Shown one piece after another: positions 1 to 9,857 of a stretch of 64,000 bases of DNA. Every line of letters starts with the position of its first letter. Position 1 is the first letter of the stretch. The notes under the pieces were generated by a model that was not told where the DNA came from, did not search any database, and saw only the letters and a list, made by a program, of their open reading frames with translations. The position numbers were made by a program, and so were the translations under genes. This DNA comes from an uncultured Allobosea sp. GTDB taxonomy: Bacteria; Pseudomonadota; Alphaproteobacteria; Rhizobiales; Beijerinckiaceae. Location: the NCBI RefSeq assembly GCF_945956895.1, contig NZ_CAMFJF010000012.1, forward strand, positions 54,931-118,930, given 5' to 3'.

Positions 1-1
1 T

Positions 2-151
2 GGCGCTGACGCTTTCGGCGCAGCCGGCATTATGGTGCTGGCCGGCATCCACGCCCAGGATCTGATGGAAGCGTCATGGGAGGAGCGTCACGGCTGGTTC
101 GGCCGGCAGACGCATCGCCCGGCCTATGCGATGCCGCATCTGGTGTGGTGA
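2..151 (+). CDS. C-terminal end of an unidentified protein (partial)
   Basis: An open frame enters from the left edge and ends at TGA 149-151, leaving 49 residues. The visible tail is Gly/Ala-rich, then contains Trp-Glu-Glu-Arg-His and ends in Leu-Val-Trp. I do not recognise the family. Codon use looks like the neighbouring genes. It converges on the receiver gene, whose stop lies seven bases further on. Confidence 0.5.
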   Translation, partial: GADAFGAAGIMVLAGIHAQDLMEASWEERHGWFGRQTHRPAYAMPHLVW

Positions 152-157
152 TAACGG

Positions 158-544
158 TCAGGCCGCAGCGCAGACCGATTCGATCTTCGTCTTAAGCGTC
201 TGCGCGTTGAACGGCTTGACGATGTAGTTGCTGACGCCGGCCTTCTTGGCGGCGACGACGTTCTCGGTCTTCGATTCGGCCGTGACGATGATGAACGGCG
301 TTTCCGACAGCGCCGTCTCCTCGCGGACCTTCTGCAGCAGCTCGAAGCCGCTCATCGGCTCCATGTTCCAGTCGGAGATGACCAGACCGTATTTTTTGTC
401 GCGCATCTTCAGGATGGCCGTCGAGCCGTCCGAGGCGTCGTCGACATTCTCGAAACCGAGCTGCTTCAGCAGGTTGCGGATGATGCGGACCATCGTCTGG
501 TAGTCGTCGACGACGAGGATCGGCATGGACGGGTCGAGAGCCAT
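158..544 (-). CDS. cheY: CheY-type single-domain response regulator
   Basis: This is a 128-residue stand-alone receiver domain, which would relay phosphoryl groups from a histidine kinase such as CheA to a target such as the flagellar switch. The acidic pair is D13/D14, the phospho-acceptor is D58 (in ISDWNM), the switch Thr is T88 and the conserved Lys is K110 in KPF. The segment MVRIIRNLLKQLGF is typical of chemotaxis CheY. The ATG at 544 is chosen because the receiver fold begins there and a GGAG lies about ten bases upstream. The frame stays open further upstream, but only through repeat-derived DNA. No kinase or other che genes are visible, so chemotaxis is inferred from sequence type alone. 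Confidence 0.88.
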   Translation of the reverse strand: MALDPSMPILVVDDYQTMVRIIRNLLKQLGFENVDDASDGSTAILKMRDKKYGLVISDWNMEPMSGFELLQKVREETALSETPFIIVTAESKTENVVAAKKAGVSNYIVKPFNAQTLKTKIESVCAAA

Positions 545-668
545 TCTGGTGCTCCAGGCATGATGGTCGCGGTGCTGGGAGATACCAGCACCGTGCCGCT
601 CGCCGAGTTGATAGCTGCGGCGTCTTGCGAACCGGTTAATCCGATTGCGGACTGACGCAAGGGGAGTA

Positions 669-933
669 AGAGCCTCTAACAGAACCTGGCGGGGTCTCGA
701 TGGGCTTTGGAGGAGTCGAATGCCAGGAGGAGCGCGCAGCCGATACCCTTCGATATCGGCAAGTCGGTCCGACGCCGCAGGCGGCCCTCCAAAACCCACC
801 TTCGGCGCCGGCAATTCGACCGCCCGCGGCGTCGCGGCGCTTGCCGATACCAACGGTATCGGCTTCACCCCGCTCCTGGCGGAGCGGACGAATTGCCGAC
901 GTCGAGACCCCGCCAGGTTCTGTTAGAGGCTCT
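669..933. repeat. 265-bp foldback (MITE-like) element
   Basis: The ends are perfect 32-base inverted repeats (669-700 and 902-933). The repeat continues inward imperfectly. The stretch near 740-790 (GCCGATACCC, ATATCGGCAAG, GACGCCGC) pairs with the complement of about 815-865 (GCCGATACCG, GTATCGGCAAG, GACGCCGC). Nearly the whole element can therefore fold back. It carries no credible gene and fills most of the 492-bp space between the cheY-like gene and the MaoC gene. The rest of that space (545-668 and 934-1036) shows nothing recognisable beyond likely promoters. No clear target-site duplication is visible. Confidence 0.85.
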
Positions 934-1036
934 AAGGTGCGCCGCACCAAAGTCCAATTGCGTGGATGTTGCGGTTGCGAGATGCTTAATCGAATCGCAG
1001 ACAGGAGGGCAAAGGCCCACGGGCCGCGCAGGATCC

Positions 1037-1492
1037 ATGACAGTTCAGCCGATATCTGGCGGGCTTTACACCGTCCACGCCTTCGAGGACCTGGCCATTG
1101 GCCAGAGCGAAAGCCTGATGCGGACCGTCATGGAACGCGATGTCGCCCTCTTCGCCGAGCTCTCGGGCGATGCCAATCCGATCCATCTCTGCGACCAGTT
1201 TGCCGCCAGTACCAAGTTCGGCCAGCGTATCGCCCATGGCATGCTGACGGCGAGCCTCGTCTCTGCCTTGCTCGGGACGCGTTTGCCGGGGCCGGGCGCA
1301 GTCTATCTGTCGCAGACCTTGACCTTCCTCGCGCCCGTCAAGATCGGCGACGTCGTCACGGCCCGCGTCGAGGTCGTCGAGCTCGTGGCCGAGCGCCGCC
1401 GGGTGCGCTTCTTTTGCGAATGCCTCGTCGACGGCAAGGCCGTGATGGAGGGCGAGGCCTGGGTCGCGATGCCGCCGAAGCCGCGCGTTTGA
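1037..1492 (+). CDS. MaoC-family hot-dog dehydratase / (R)-specific enoyl-CoA hydratase
   Basis: A 151-residue single hot-dog domain protein. It has the hydratase-2 signature SGDANPIHL followed by the IAHGML segment, which together supply the catalytic Asp/His pair that hydrates trans-2-enoyl-CoA to (R)-3-hydroxyacyl-CoA (PhaJ-like). The ATG at 1037 gives the usual N-terminus for the family. The frame is open upstream into the foldback element, but that sequence is low-complexity and unlike the family. No PHA genes are in view, so the physiological substrate is unknown. Confidence 0.85.
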   Translation: MTVQPISGGLYTVHAFEDLAIGQSESLMRTVMERDVALFAELSGDANPIHLCDQFAASTKFGQRIAHGMLTASLVSALLGTRLPGPGAVYLSQTLTFLAPVKIGDVVTARVEVVELVAERRRVRFFCECLVDGKAVMEGEAWVAMPPKPRV

Positions 1493-1588
1493 CGTGCTCG
1501 ACCTGGCCAGTGGCCTTGACGCCCCGCCGGCCTTCGCCGCAAAGACGGTCATCGCCCCATCGTGAGGGCAGGTGGACGTTCCCGATTG

Positions 1589-2587
1589 ATGCCATCCCAA
1601 GCCGATGAGCCATCGCGCCCCGAGCCGACGGCGGTGGTCCTCGACCTCGAAAAGCCCCTTCCGGATGCCTTGCGCGGCGCCGTCCTGGCGCTCGGCAATT
1701 TCGACGGCGTCCATCGCGGTCATGCCGAGCTGGCCCGTCGGGCGGCATCCTTGGCCGCTGAGCTAGGGACCCGGCCTGCCGCCTTCACCTTCGAGCCGCA
1801 CCCGCGCAGCATCTTTCGCCCGGAAGAACCGGTCTTCCGGCTGACCTCGCCGCAGCTCAAGCTGGAACTGCTGGCCGATGCCGGCCTGCCGCAGGTCTTC
1901 GTCCTGCCCTTCGATCGCGAGATCGCAGCGCTTCCCGCCGAAAGCTTTGTCGATGATCTTCTGATCGGGCGGCTCGGCGCTCGCGGTCTGGTCTGCGGCT
2001 ACGATTTCCATTTCGGCAAGGGCCGCACCGGATCGCCGGAAATGCTGCAGGCCCATGGCCTCGCCGCCGATATCCCGGTTTCGGTCGTGGCGCCCTATTC
2101 CTGGCAGGGCGAGCCCGTCTCCTCGACGCTGATCCGCACCGCGCTGGAAGCTGGCGACGTCGCGCGCGCCGCTTCTTTCCTCGGGCGCCCCTGGCAGGTG
2201 CGCGGCCTCGTCGCCCATGGCGACAAGCGTGGGCGCGAGCTCGGCTACCCCACCGCCAACATGCAGCTCGCCCGCGACTGCAAGCTGCGCCACGGCATCT
2301 ATGCGGTCCGGATGAAGATCGACGGTGTCTGGCATGACGGCGTCGCGAGCTTCGGCCGCCGCCCGACCTTCGACGACGGCGCGCCGCGGCTCGAAACCTT
2401 CGTCTTCGATTTCTCCGGTGATCTCTACGGCCAGCGCGTCGACGTCGCCTTCGTCGACTGGCTGCGCGGCGAGGAGAAGTTCGATGCGCTCCCGGCCCTG
2501 ATCGCCCAGATGGATGCCGACAGCGCCCGCGCCCGCGACATTCTGGCCAAGACCCCTGCTTTCGGCGCGCCGCCCTTCCTTCCTTGA
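1589..2587 (+). CDS. ribF: bifunctional riboflavin kinase / FAD synthetase
   Basis: Makes FMN and then FAD from riboflavin and ATP. The N-terminal FAD synthetase half has GNFDGVHRGH (nucleotidyltransferase HxGH-type site), the EPHP segment and CGYDFHFGKGRTG. The C-terminal kinase half has GRELGYPTANM. At 332 residues it is slightly longer than usual because of an N-terminal extension of about 20 residues. The start is the ATG at 1589; a GTG at 1562 in the same frame is an alternative. It precedes ileS and lspA, an order common in Hyphomicrobiales. Confidence 0.95.
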   Translation: MPSQADEPSRPEPTAVVLDLEKPLPDALRGAVLALGNFDGVHRGHAELARRAASLAAELGTRPAAFTFEPHPRSIFRPEEPVFRLTSPQLKLELLADAGLPQVFVLPFDREIAALPAESFVDDLLIGRLGARGLVCGYDFHFGKGRTGSPEMLQAHGLAADIPVSVVAPYSWQGEPVSSTLIRTALEAGDVARAASFLGRPWQVRGLVAHGDKRGRELGYPTANMQLARDCKLRHGIYAVRMKIDGVWHDGVASFGRRPTFDDGAPRLETFVFDFSGDLYGQRVDVAFVDWLRGEEKFDALPALIAQMDADSARARDILAKTPAFGAPPFLP

Positions 2588-2788
2588 GCTGCGCCTGCTA
2601 GAAGCCCCGCATGCCCGCCGAACGCGCTCTGCTGATCGATCTTTCCCGGCGAATTACGGGCCCGGCTGCCGCCTCGCGCTGAACCGCGCGGACGCTTGCG
2701 CAGTCCGGGTTGAAGACCGCTTTTCCCGTTTCACGCGTGGACGCCCGCGGCCTATCGATCGGCCCGCCGTCCCGACTGTCCGAGCCGG

Positions 2789-5700
2789 ATGATGACCGAC
2801 AAGACCAACAACGCCAAAGCCGCTGAGACCGCTGCCGCTGGCGTCGATTATTCGCAGACGCTCTTCCTGCCCCAGACCGAGTTCCCGATGCGCGCCGGCC
2901 TGCCGCAGCGCGAGCCGGAACTGCTCGCCCGCTGGGCCAGGATCGACCTCTATCGCAAGCTGCGTGAGGCCGGGCAGGGGCGGGACCGCTTCGTCCTGCA
3001 TGACGGCCCTCCTTACGCCAACGGCAACATCCATATCGGCCATGCGCTGAACAAGGTGCTGAAGGACCTCGTCACGCGCTCGCAGCAGATGCTGGGCTAC
3101 GATTCCAACTATGTGCCGGGCTGGGACTGCCACGGCCTACCGATCGAGTGGAAGATCGAGGAGCAGTACCGCGCCAAGGGCCTGAACAAGGACGATGTTC
3201 TGGTCGTCGAGTTCCGCAAGGAATGCCGCGCCTTCGCCGAGCACTGGGTCGATGTCCAGCGCGAGGAGTTCAAGCGCCTCGGCGTCGAGGGCGACTGGGC
3301 CCATCCCTACCTGACCATGGCCTATCCGGCCGAGGCGCAGATCGCTCGCGAGATCATGAAATTCGCCGAGACCGGCCAGCTCTATCGCGGCTCCAAGCCG
3401 GTGATGTGGTCGGTGGTCGAGAAGACCGCGCTGGCCGAGGCCGAGGTCGAGTACGAGGAGCACACGAGCGACACGATCTATGTGGCGTTTCCGATCGTTT
3501 CGGTCTTCATCGACCGCACGTCGCGCGATCCGGATCTCGAGATCAACCGTGAAACCTTCTCCCAACTGGCGCTCAAATCGAGTGTTCTGATCTGGACGAC
3601 CACGCCCTGGACGATCCCCGGCAATCGGGCGATCTCCTACAGCCACAAGGTCGCCTACGGCGTCTACAAGGTGACGGCTGCGCCTGAGAACAACTGGGCC
3701 AAGGTGGGCGCGACCTATATCCTCGCCAAGAACGTTGCCGAGAGCGTCTTCAAGGCGGCGAAGGTCGAGGCGTTCGAGCTCGTGATGGACGCGCCTGCTG
3801 CGATGATCGCCGGTCTAACCGCTGCCCACCCGCTGCGCGGCCACGGCTATGACTTCGACGTTCCGCTGCTCGACGGCGACCATGTCACCGACGATGCCGG
3901 CACGGGCTTCGTCCACACCGCGCCGAGCCATGGCCGCGAGGACTTCGACGTCTGGATGGCCAATGGCCGCCAGCTTACCGAGCGCGGCATCGAGACCCGC
4001 ATCCCCTATACCGTCGATGCCGATGGGCGCTTCACCAAGGAGGCTCCGGGCTTCGAGGGCGCGCAGGTCATCACCGACAAGGGCGACAAGGGCAACGCCA
4101 ACGACGTCGTCATCAAGGCGCTGGTCGAGGCCGGCAACATCATCGCGCGCGGCCGCCTGAAGCATCAGTATCCGCATAGCTGGCGCTCGAAGAAGCCGGT
4201 GATCTTCCGCAATACGCCGCAATGGTTCATTGCCATGGACAAGCCGATCGGCGAGGCCGGGGCGCCGAACGCGGCCGATCCGCAGCCGGTCGCCGGCGGC
4301 AATGCCGATACGCTGCGCAACCGCGCGCTGAAGGCGATCAAGGAAACCGAATGGGTGCCCGCCGCCGGCGAGAACCGCATCACCGGCATGATCGCCAATC
4401 GTCCCGATTGGGTCGTCTCGCGCCAGCGCGCCTGGGGCGTGCCGATCACGGTCTTCGTCGAGAAGGAGACCAAGGACATCCTCGTCGATGCCAGGGTCAA
4501 TGCCGCGATCGCCGAGGCTTTCGAGGCGGAAGGCGCGGATGCCTGGTTCACCGATCTGGACGGCGCCCGCTTCCTCAAGCCCTTCGGCTATGATCCGGCC
4601 AAGTACGAGCGCGTCACCGACGTGCTCGACGTCTGGTTCGATTCCGGCTCGACCCATGCCTTCACGCTGGAGAAGCGCGCCGACCTGCGCGCCCGCCGCC
4701 GCGGCGATGGCGGCAAGGACCGCGTGATGTATCTCGAAGGCTCGGACCAGCATCGCGGCTGGTTCCATTCGAGCCTGCTGGAAAGCTGCGGCACGCGCGG
4801 CCGCGCGCCCTACGACATCGTCCTGACCCATGGCTTCTGCCTGGACGAGAAGGGCGAGAAGATGTCGAAGTCGAAGGGCAACGTCACTGCCCCGCAGGAC
4901 GTCATCAAGGATAGCGGCGCCGACATCCTGCGCCTCTGGGTCGCGGCGGCCGATTATTCGGACGACCTGCGCATCGGCAAGGAGATCCTCAAGACCTTCG
5001 TCGAGACCTATCGCAAGCTGCGCAACACCATGCGCTGGATGCTCGGCACGCTCGCTCATTTCAGCGAGGATGTCCGCGTCTCCGATCCGCAGGCCATGCC
5101 GGAACTGGAGCGGCTGATGCTGCACAGGCTCGCCGAGCTCGGGCCGCAGGTCGAGGAAGCCTATCGCACCTATGACTACAAGAAGGTCGTGTTCCTGCTC
5201 TCGCAGTTCATGAACACCGAGCTCTCGGCCTTCTATTTCGACGTCCGCAAGGACGCGCTCTATTGCGATCCGCTGTCGAGCCATGTCCGCAAGAGCGCGC
5301 TGACCGTCGTCGACCATCTCTTCCGCTGCCTGACGACCTGGCTCGCCCCGATCCTGGTCTTCACGGCAGAGGAGGCCTGGCTCGACCGCTATCCCGAGAA
5401 GAAGGCGGGCGAGGGCTCGGTCCATCTCGAGCGCTTCGTCGCGGCCAAGGCGGACTGGCTCGATCCGGAACTGGCCGAGCGCTGGAGCAAGATCCGCCGC
5501 GTGCGCCGCGTCGTCACCGGTGCGCTGGAATTGGAGCGCGCGGCCAAGCGCCTCGGCTCCTCTCTGGAGGCAGCGCCGCGGGTCTTCGTCTCCGACAGCG
5601 ATCTCTATGCCGCCTTGTCCGGTGCCGATCTCGCCGAGATCAGCATCACCTCGGGCATAGGCATCGAGAGCGGCGAGGGGCCGACGGATGCCTTCCGCCT

Positions 5701-5860
5701 CGCCGATGTGCCCGGCGTCGCGGTCGTGCCGCATCGTGCGGCCGGCATCAAATGCGCCCGTTCCTGGAAGTATTTCGACCCGGCGACGGCCGACAAGGCT
5801 TATCCACAGGTGACGCCGCGTGACGCCAAGGCTCTGAAGGAGCTGGGAGTGCGCGCCTGA
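2789..5860 (+). CDS. ileS: isoleucyl-tRNA synthetase
   Basis: A class Ia synthetase of 1023 residues that charges tRNA-Ile. It shows the HIGH motif ([10 protein letters not shown]), the editing-domain TTPWTIP segment, the [13 protein letters not shown] segment and KMSKSKGNV. The C-terminus has a single KCARSWKYF instead of the two Cys-x-x-Cys pairs found in the E. coli enzyme, so the C-terminal zinc site looks absent. The ATG-ATG start at 2789 follows 201 bases with no other gene. The stop overlaps the lspA start by one base (TGATG), implying coupled translation. Confidence 0.97.
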   Translation: MMTDKTNNAKAAETAAAGVDYSQTLFLPQTEFPMRAGLPQREPELLARWARIDLYRKLREAGQGRDRFVLHDGPPYANGNIHIGHALNKVLKDLVTRSQQMLGYDSNYVPGWDCHGLPIEWKIEEQYRAKGLNKDDVLVVEFRKECRAFAEHWVDVQREEFKRLGVEGDWAHPYLTMAYPAEAQIAREIMKFAETGQLYRGSKPVMWSVVEKTALAEAEVEYEEHTSDTIYVAFPIVSVFIDRTSRDPDLEINRETFSQLALKSSVLIWTTTPWTIPGNRAISYSHKVAYGVYKVTAAPENNWAKVGATYILAKNVAESVFKAAKVEAFELVMDAPAAMIAGLTAAHPLRGHGYDFDVPLLDGDHVTDDAGTGFVHTAPSHGREDFDVWMANGRQLTERGIETRIPYTVDADGRFTKEAPGFEGAQVITDKGDKGNANDVVIKALVEAGNIIARGRLKHQYPHSWRSKKPVIFRNTPQWFIAMDKPIGEAGAPNAADPQPVAGGNADTLRNRALKAIKETEWVPAAGENRITGMIANRPDWVVSRQRAWGVPITVFVEKETKDILVDARVNAAIAEAFEAEGADAWFTDLDGARFLKPFGYDPAKYERVTDVLDVWFDSGSTHAFTLEKRADLRARRRGDGGKDRVMYLEGSDQHRGWFHSSLLESCGTRGRAPYDIVLTHGFCLDEKGEKMSKSKGNVTAPQDVIKDSGADILRLWVAAADYSDDLRIGKEILKTFVETYRKLRNTMRWMLGTLAHFSEDVRVSDPQAMPELERLMLHRLAELGPQVEEAYRTYDYKKVVFLLSQFMNTELSAFYFDVRKDALYCDPLSSHVRKSALTVVDHLFRCLTTWLAPILVFTAEEAWLDRYPEKKAGEGSVHLERFVAAKADWLDPELAERWSKIRRVRRVVTGALELERAAKRLGSSLEAAPRVFVSDSDLYAALSGADLAEISITSGIGIESGEGPTDAFRLADVPGVAVVPHRAAGIKCARSWKYFDPATADKAYPQVTPRDAKALKELGVRA

Positions 5861-6342
5861 TGACGCCTGCCCGTGGCTTTGGATTGGCTGTCGTCCTGAT
5901 CGTCTTCGTCGCCGATCAGCTCCTCAAGTCGTGGCTGCTCTACAGTGTCGGGCTGGCCGAGAACGGGCCTTACGATCTCACGTCCTTCCTGACGATCGTG
6001 CTCGCCTGGAATCGCGGTATCTCCTATGGGCTGTTCCAGCAGGGCACGGATCTTGGCCGCTGGTTCCTCGTCGTCATCTCCTTCGTCGCGGCCATCTGGC
6101 TCTGGCGCTGGATGTGGCGCGAGCAGCGGCGCTTCACGGTGCTGAGCCTCGCGCTGATCATCGGCGGGGCGCTCGGCAACGGGCTCGACCGCGCCGTCTA
6201 TGGCGCGGTCGTCGACTTCGTCCATGTCCACTGGGGCAATTTCAGCTGGTATATCTTCAACATCGCCGACGTCGCGATCGTTGTCGGGGTGCTCGGCCTG
6301 CTATATGAGTCCTTCCGCTCGAGCGCGGAAAACACAGCTTAA
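5860..6342 (+). CDS. lspA: lipoprotein signal peptidase (signal peptidase II)
   Basis: A 160-residue inner-membrane aspartyl protease that cleaves diacylated prolipoproteins before the lipid-bearing Cys. Four hydrophobic segments are visible. The two catalytic Asp motifs are GNGLDRAVYGAVVDF and YIFNIADV. The NRGISYGLF segment is also typical. The start codon shares one base with the ileS stop, the classical ileS-lspA arrangement. Confidence 0.95.
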   Translation: MTPARGFGLAVVLIVFVADQLLKSWLLYSVGLAENGPYDLTSFLTIVLAWNRGISYGLFQQGTDLGRWFLVVISFVAAIWLWRWMWREQRRFTVLSLALIIGGALGNGLDRAVYGAVVDFVHVHWGNFSWYIFNIADVAIVVGVLGLLYESFRSSAENTA

Positions 6343-6416
6343 CGACGGTCTCGCCATTGTTTTGCCGTTCGTCTGGGTTTTGAGACGGGGCGAGATTGTC
6401 CGAAGGGAGATTTGAC

Positions 6417-7061
6417 ATGGCCGGACGCATTCGCGTGGCTCATCTGCTCATCGCCGGCGGGCTTATGCTCGTGGCGTCGCCCGCCTTTGCGCAGGACGGC
6501 ATGCTGTTCAAGAATCTGATGGAAGGCACCTTCGGCCGAGGCGAAGGCGCTGATATCGACTATCGCGAGCGGGCCCCGTTGGTCGTTCCGCCGAATTCGA
6601 CCCTGCCGCCGCCGCAGCAATCCGCGAGCACGCGCAATGCCGCCTGGCCCAAGGATCCGGATGTGCAGCGCCGCAAGGAAGACAAGAACCGCCGTTACGT
6701 TCCCGCCGACGGCGTAAAGGACAATCCGCTGCTGTCCGCCGAGGAAATCCGCCGCGGCCGCAGCACCACCGCGTCGCAGAGGACCGCTGCGCCCTACCGT
6801 GAGAACGACCTCTACAACAACGTCATCGGGCCGATCCGCATCGGCAAGGAACAGGCCGCACGCTACAACGAGGAGGCTGAGAAGCAGCTCTCCTACGGTT
6901 CCGAGCCGCCGCGCCGCACCCTGACCGAGCCGCCGACCGGCTATCGCCGCCCCGCTGCAACCGCGGCGTTCGGGCCGGGCGTCAGCGGTCCCGTCGAGAA
7001 CACGCAGGCCGTCGGCGAGCGCGAGTTCGTGACCGGCCAGAAGCCCATGATGGGCCGGTGA
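6417..7061 (+). CDS. exported protein of unknown function
   Basis: A 214-residue protein with a clear Sec signal peptide (hydrophobic HLLIAGGLMLVASPAFA, cleavage likely after AFA). There is no lipobox Cys, so it should be periplasmic. The mature part is polar and rich in Pro, Arg and Asn with no recognisable domain. The ATG at 6417 has a GGGAG ribosome-binding site; the frame opens a little earlier at a TTG. It lies 74 bases after lspA and is closed by the hairpin at 7126. Function unknown. Confidence 0.75.
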   Translation: MAGRIRVAHLLIAGGLMLVASPAFAQDGMLFKNLMEGTFGRGEGADIDYRERAPLVVPPNSTLPPPQQSASTRNAAWPKDPDVQRRKEDKNRRYVPADGVKDNPLLSAEEIRRGRSTTASQRTAAPYRENDLYNNVIGPIRIGKEQAARYNEEAEKQLSYGSEPPRRTLTEPPTGYRRPAATAAFGPGVSGPVENTQAVGEREFVTGQKPMMGR

Positions 7062-7125
7062 GCAGGCTTGCCGGCGGCCGCGCCGCCTCTTGCCGAAACG
7101 CGGTGGCTTGACCAAGTTGGCTATC

Positions 7126-7154
7126 AGGGCGGGCGCATCGTGCCCGCCCTTTCT
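7126..7154 (+). terminator. rho-independent terminator
   Basis: A perfect 9-bp stem (AGGGCGGGC and GCCCGCCCT) with a 7-base loop is followed by TTCTTG. It lies 65 bases after the exported-protein gene and 26 bases before the M16 peptidase. Confidence 0.75.
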
Positions 7155-7179
7155 TGTCTGAGCGTGGAGACGATCTGAG

Positions 7180-8469
7180 GTGAACAGTCATGCGCACCGG
7201 GCCGACCTGGCGGAGCCGGTCGAAACGTTCCGGTTGGCCAACGGCCTCGATGTCGTCGTGGTGAAGGACCTGCGCGCGCCGGTCGTCACCCATATGGTCT
7301 GGTATCGCAACGGCTCGGCCGATGATCCGGCCGGCAAGTCCGGAATCGCGCATTTCCTCGAGCACCTGATGTTCAAGGGCACCGAACGCTGGCCGGCCGG
7401 CGAATTCTCGAAGATCGTCGCCGGCTTCGGCGGCCAGGAGAACGCCTTCACCTCTTTTGATTATACCGCCTATTTCCAGCGCGTGCCGAAGGAGCATCTG
7501 CGCGCGATGATGGATTACGAGGCCGACCGGATGACCGGCCTCTCCTTCGACGAGAGTGTGGTGGCGCCCGAGCGCGACGTGGTGCTGGAGGAGCGGCGCA
7601 TGCGCGTCGATTCCGACCCGGCCGCCCAGCTCGGCGAGGAATTCTCCGCGACCCTGTTCTTCCACCATCCCTACGGCACGCCGATCATCGGCTGGGAGCA
7701 CGAGATCGAGCGCCTGAGCCGGGACGACGCCTTCGCCTATTATCAGCGCTTCTACACGCCTGAGAACGCGATCCTGGTCGTCGCCGGCGACACCGATGCC
7801 GCTGAGGTTCGTCGCCTTGCCGAAGAGACTTACGGCAAGATCGCGGCCCGCGGCGCGGCGCCCGTCCGCTCCCGCCCGATCGAGCCGGAGCCGCGCGCCT
7901 CGCGCCGCGTGCAGCTCAACGATCCGCGCGTGCAGCAGCCTTCCCTGCGCCGCGGCTGGCTGACCCCGACCTATACGGCTGGCGAACGCGACGAGGTTCT
8001 GGCGCTCGAACTCGTCGCCGAGATTCTCGGCGGCGGCACGACCTCGCGGCTTTATCGCAAGCTCTGCGTCGAGAGCGAGCTGGCCGCTGGCGCCAGCGCC
8101 TATTTCATGGGCTCGATGGTCGATCGCGCCGCCTTCCAGGTTTCCGCCAGTCCGCGCCCTGGCGTCGAGATGGCGGCGATGGAAGCCGGGCTCGATGCGG
8201 CGCTCGCCGCCTTCCTGGCTGACGGCCCGAGCGAACTGGAGCTGGCCCGGGCCCGCACCCGGCTGGTTGCCGAAACGGTCTTCGCCCGCGATAACCAGTC
8301 TTCGCTGGCCCGCATCTTCGGCTCGGCCTTGGCCGTGGGCGAGACGGTCGAGGATGTGCTCGCCTGGCCCCAGCGCATCGAGGCCGTCGGCCGGGATGCC
8401 GTGATCGAGGCGGCGCGCCGCTATCTCAAGCCTGATCGCAGCGTCACCGGCCTGTTGCTGCCGGCTTGA
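7180..8469 (+). CDS. M16-family zinc metallopeptidase, catalytic subunit
   Basis: A 429-residue pitrilysin-family protease with the inverted zinc motif HxxEH as HFLEH (H58, E61, H62) and the downstream Glu region (VVLEERRMR). It has the two-domain M16B layout of a half-clam peptidase, including the GGGTTSRLYRKL segment of the second domain. Translation probably starts at GTG 7180, preceded by GGAGA at 7166. It is followed 53 bases later by a second M16 gene lacking the zinc motif. The two probably form a heterodimer in which one partner supplies catalysis and the other the glycine-rich substrate loop. Confidence 0.9.
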   Translation: MNSHAHRADLAEPVETFRLANGLDVVVVKDLRAPVVTHMVWYRNGSADDPAGKSGIAHFLEHLMFKGTERWPAGEFSKIVAGFGGQENAFTSFDYTAYFQRVPKEHLRAMMDYEADRMTGLSFDESVVAPERDVVLEERRMRVDSDPAAQLGEEFSATLFFHHPYGTPIIGWEHEIERLSRDDAFAYYQRFYTPENAILVVAGDTDAAEVRRLAEETYGKIAARGAAPVRSRPIEPEPRASRRVQLNDPRVQQPSLRRGWLTPTYTAGERDEVLALELVAEILGGGTTSRLYRKLCVESELAAGASAYFMGSMVDRAAFQVSASPRPGVEMAAMEAGLDAALAAFLADGPSELELARARTRLVAETVFARDNQSSLARIFGSALAVGETVEDVLAWPQRIEAVGRDAVIEAARRYLKPDRSVTGLLLPA

Positions 8470-8522
8470 CGCCGCCGTCCCATCGAACGGGCGGAGATCA
8501 CGCTCCGCCGACAGGAAGCGAC

Positions 8523-9818
8523 ATGAACGCCCCCATTCCGACGCCCAAGCTCAACACGGCCGGTCCGGCCATCGCCGTCCAGGTCGTCCGCTCGCCCGGC
8601 GGCGTCGAGGCCTGGCTGGTCGAGGAGCACAGCCTGCCCCTGATCGCGGTTGATTTCGCCTTCGATGGCGGCGCCAGCCGCGATCCCGCCAACGCCGCCG
8701 GCAGCGCTTATCTGATCTCCGGTCTGCTCGACGAGGGCGCCGGGGATCTCGACGCCGAAGCCTTTCAGGGCCGGATGGCAGACCACGCCATCAGCCTCGG
8801 TTTCGACGCCCGCCGCGACGATTTCCACGGCCATCTCCAGACGCTCTCCACGCATCGCGACACGGCTTTCGACCTGCTCGGGCTGGCGCTCAACCAGCCG
8901 CGCTTCGATGCCGACGCCGTCGACCGCGTTCGGGCTCAGGTCATCGCCGGACTGCAGCGCCAGGCGAAGAACCCCGAGGTGATGTGCCGCAACGCTGTCT
9001 ACGCCGCGGCCTTCCCGGGGCATGCCTATAGCCGGCCCGAGAAGGGCGATATCGACAGCGTCTCCGGGCTGGAAGCGCCGGCGCTGAAGGCGTTGCGGCC
9101 GACGCTGCTCGATCGCGCCGGGCTCAAGATCGTCGTCGTCGGCGACATCACGGCGGCCGAGCTCGCCGGGCGGCTCGATGCGCTCTTCGGTGAGTTGCCC
9201 AAGGGCGAGGCCCGCCCGCGCCCGGCACAGCCCTTGCCGATTCAAGGTCTTGGCCAGACCCATGTCATCGATCTCGACGTGCCGCAGACCGTGCTGCGCT
9301 TCGTCGGGCCGGGCCTGATGTGGGACGATCCCGATTTCATCCCGGCGAGCGTTCTGAACCATATCCTCGGCGGCTCCGCCTTCACCTCCCGCCTCTTCAT
9401 GGAAGTGCGCGAGAAGCGCGGTCTCGCCTATGGCGTCTCCTCCAGCCTGATGCCGTTGCGCGAGAGCGCGATGTTGGTCGGCGGCACCGCCACCCGCAAC
9501 GACCGCGCCGCGGAATCGATGAAGGTCATCCGCGAGGAGATGCTGAAGCTCGCCGAGGAAGGCCCGACCGAGCATGAGGTCGAGGAAGCCAAGCGCTACA
9601 TTATCGGCTCCTATCCGCTGCGCTTCGACACCTCGCCGAAGATCGCCGGCGAATTGCTGGCGCTCGCGCTGCGCGGCGACACGCCGGATTTCCTCGCCCG
9701 CCGCAACGGCCTCTTCGCCGCGGTGACGCTCGACGACGTCAGGCGCGTCGCACGGCGCCTCTTCGGCAACCCTGACCTGCTCGTGCAGGCGGTTGGCAAG
9801 CCCGTCGGGCTGGTCTGA
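8523..9818 (+). CDS. M16-family peptidase homologue without zinc motif
   Basis: A 431-residue M16B-fold protein. The region that should contain HxxEH reads AYLISGLLDEGAG, so the metal ligands are missing. The C-terminal half keeps NHILGGSAFTSRLFMEVREKRGLAYGV, the conserved R/Y substrate-binding region. The ATG at 8523 follows AGGAAG. Being directly downstream of an intact M16 gene, it most likely encodes the non-catalytic partner. Substrate unknown. Confidence 0.88.
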   Translation: MNAPIPTPKLNTAGPAIAVQVVRSPGGVEAWLVEEHSLPLIAVDFAFDGGASRDPANAAGSAYLISGLLDEGAGDLDAEAFQGRMADHAISLGFDARRDDFHGHLQTLSTHRDTAFDLLGLALNQPRFDADAVDRVRAQVIAGLQRQAKNPEVMCRNAVYAAAFPGHAYSRPEKGDIDSVSGLEAPALKALRPTLLDRAGLKIVVVGDITAAELAGRLDALFGELPKGEARPRPAQPLPIQGLGQTHVIDLDVPQTVLRFVGPGLMWDDPDFIPASVLNHILGGSAFTSRLFMEVREKRGLAYGVSSSLMPLRESAMLVGGTATRNDRAAESMKVIREEMLKLAEEGPTEHEVEEAKRYIIGSYPLRFDTSPKIAGELLALALRGDTPDFLARRNGLFAAVTLDDVRRVARRLFGNPDLLVQAVGKPVGLV

Positions 9819-9857
9819 AATAGGGCATCGTCTCCTCGTCGATACGGATAGGTCTAC

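Noticed and set aside
545..868. 108-residue N-terminal extension of the CheY-like protein
   Set aside because: The extra codons lie in the foldback element and the promoter; the receiver fold begins at the ATG at 544.
3815..5734. 639-codon minus-strand open frame
   Set aside because: Antisense to ileS; low-complexity translation without family features.
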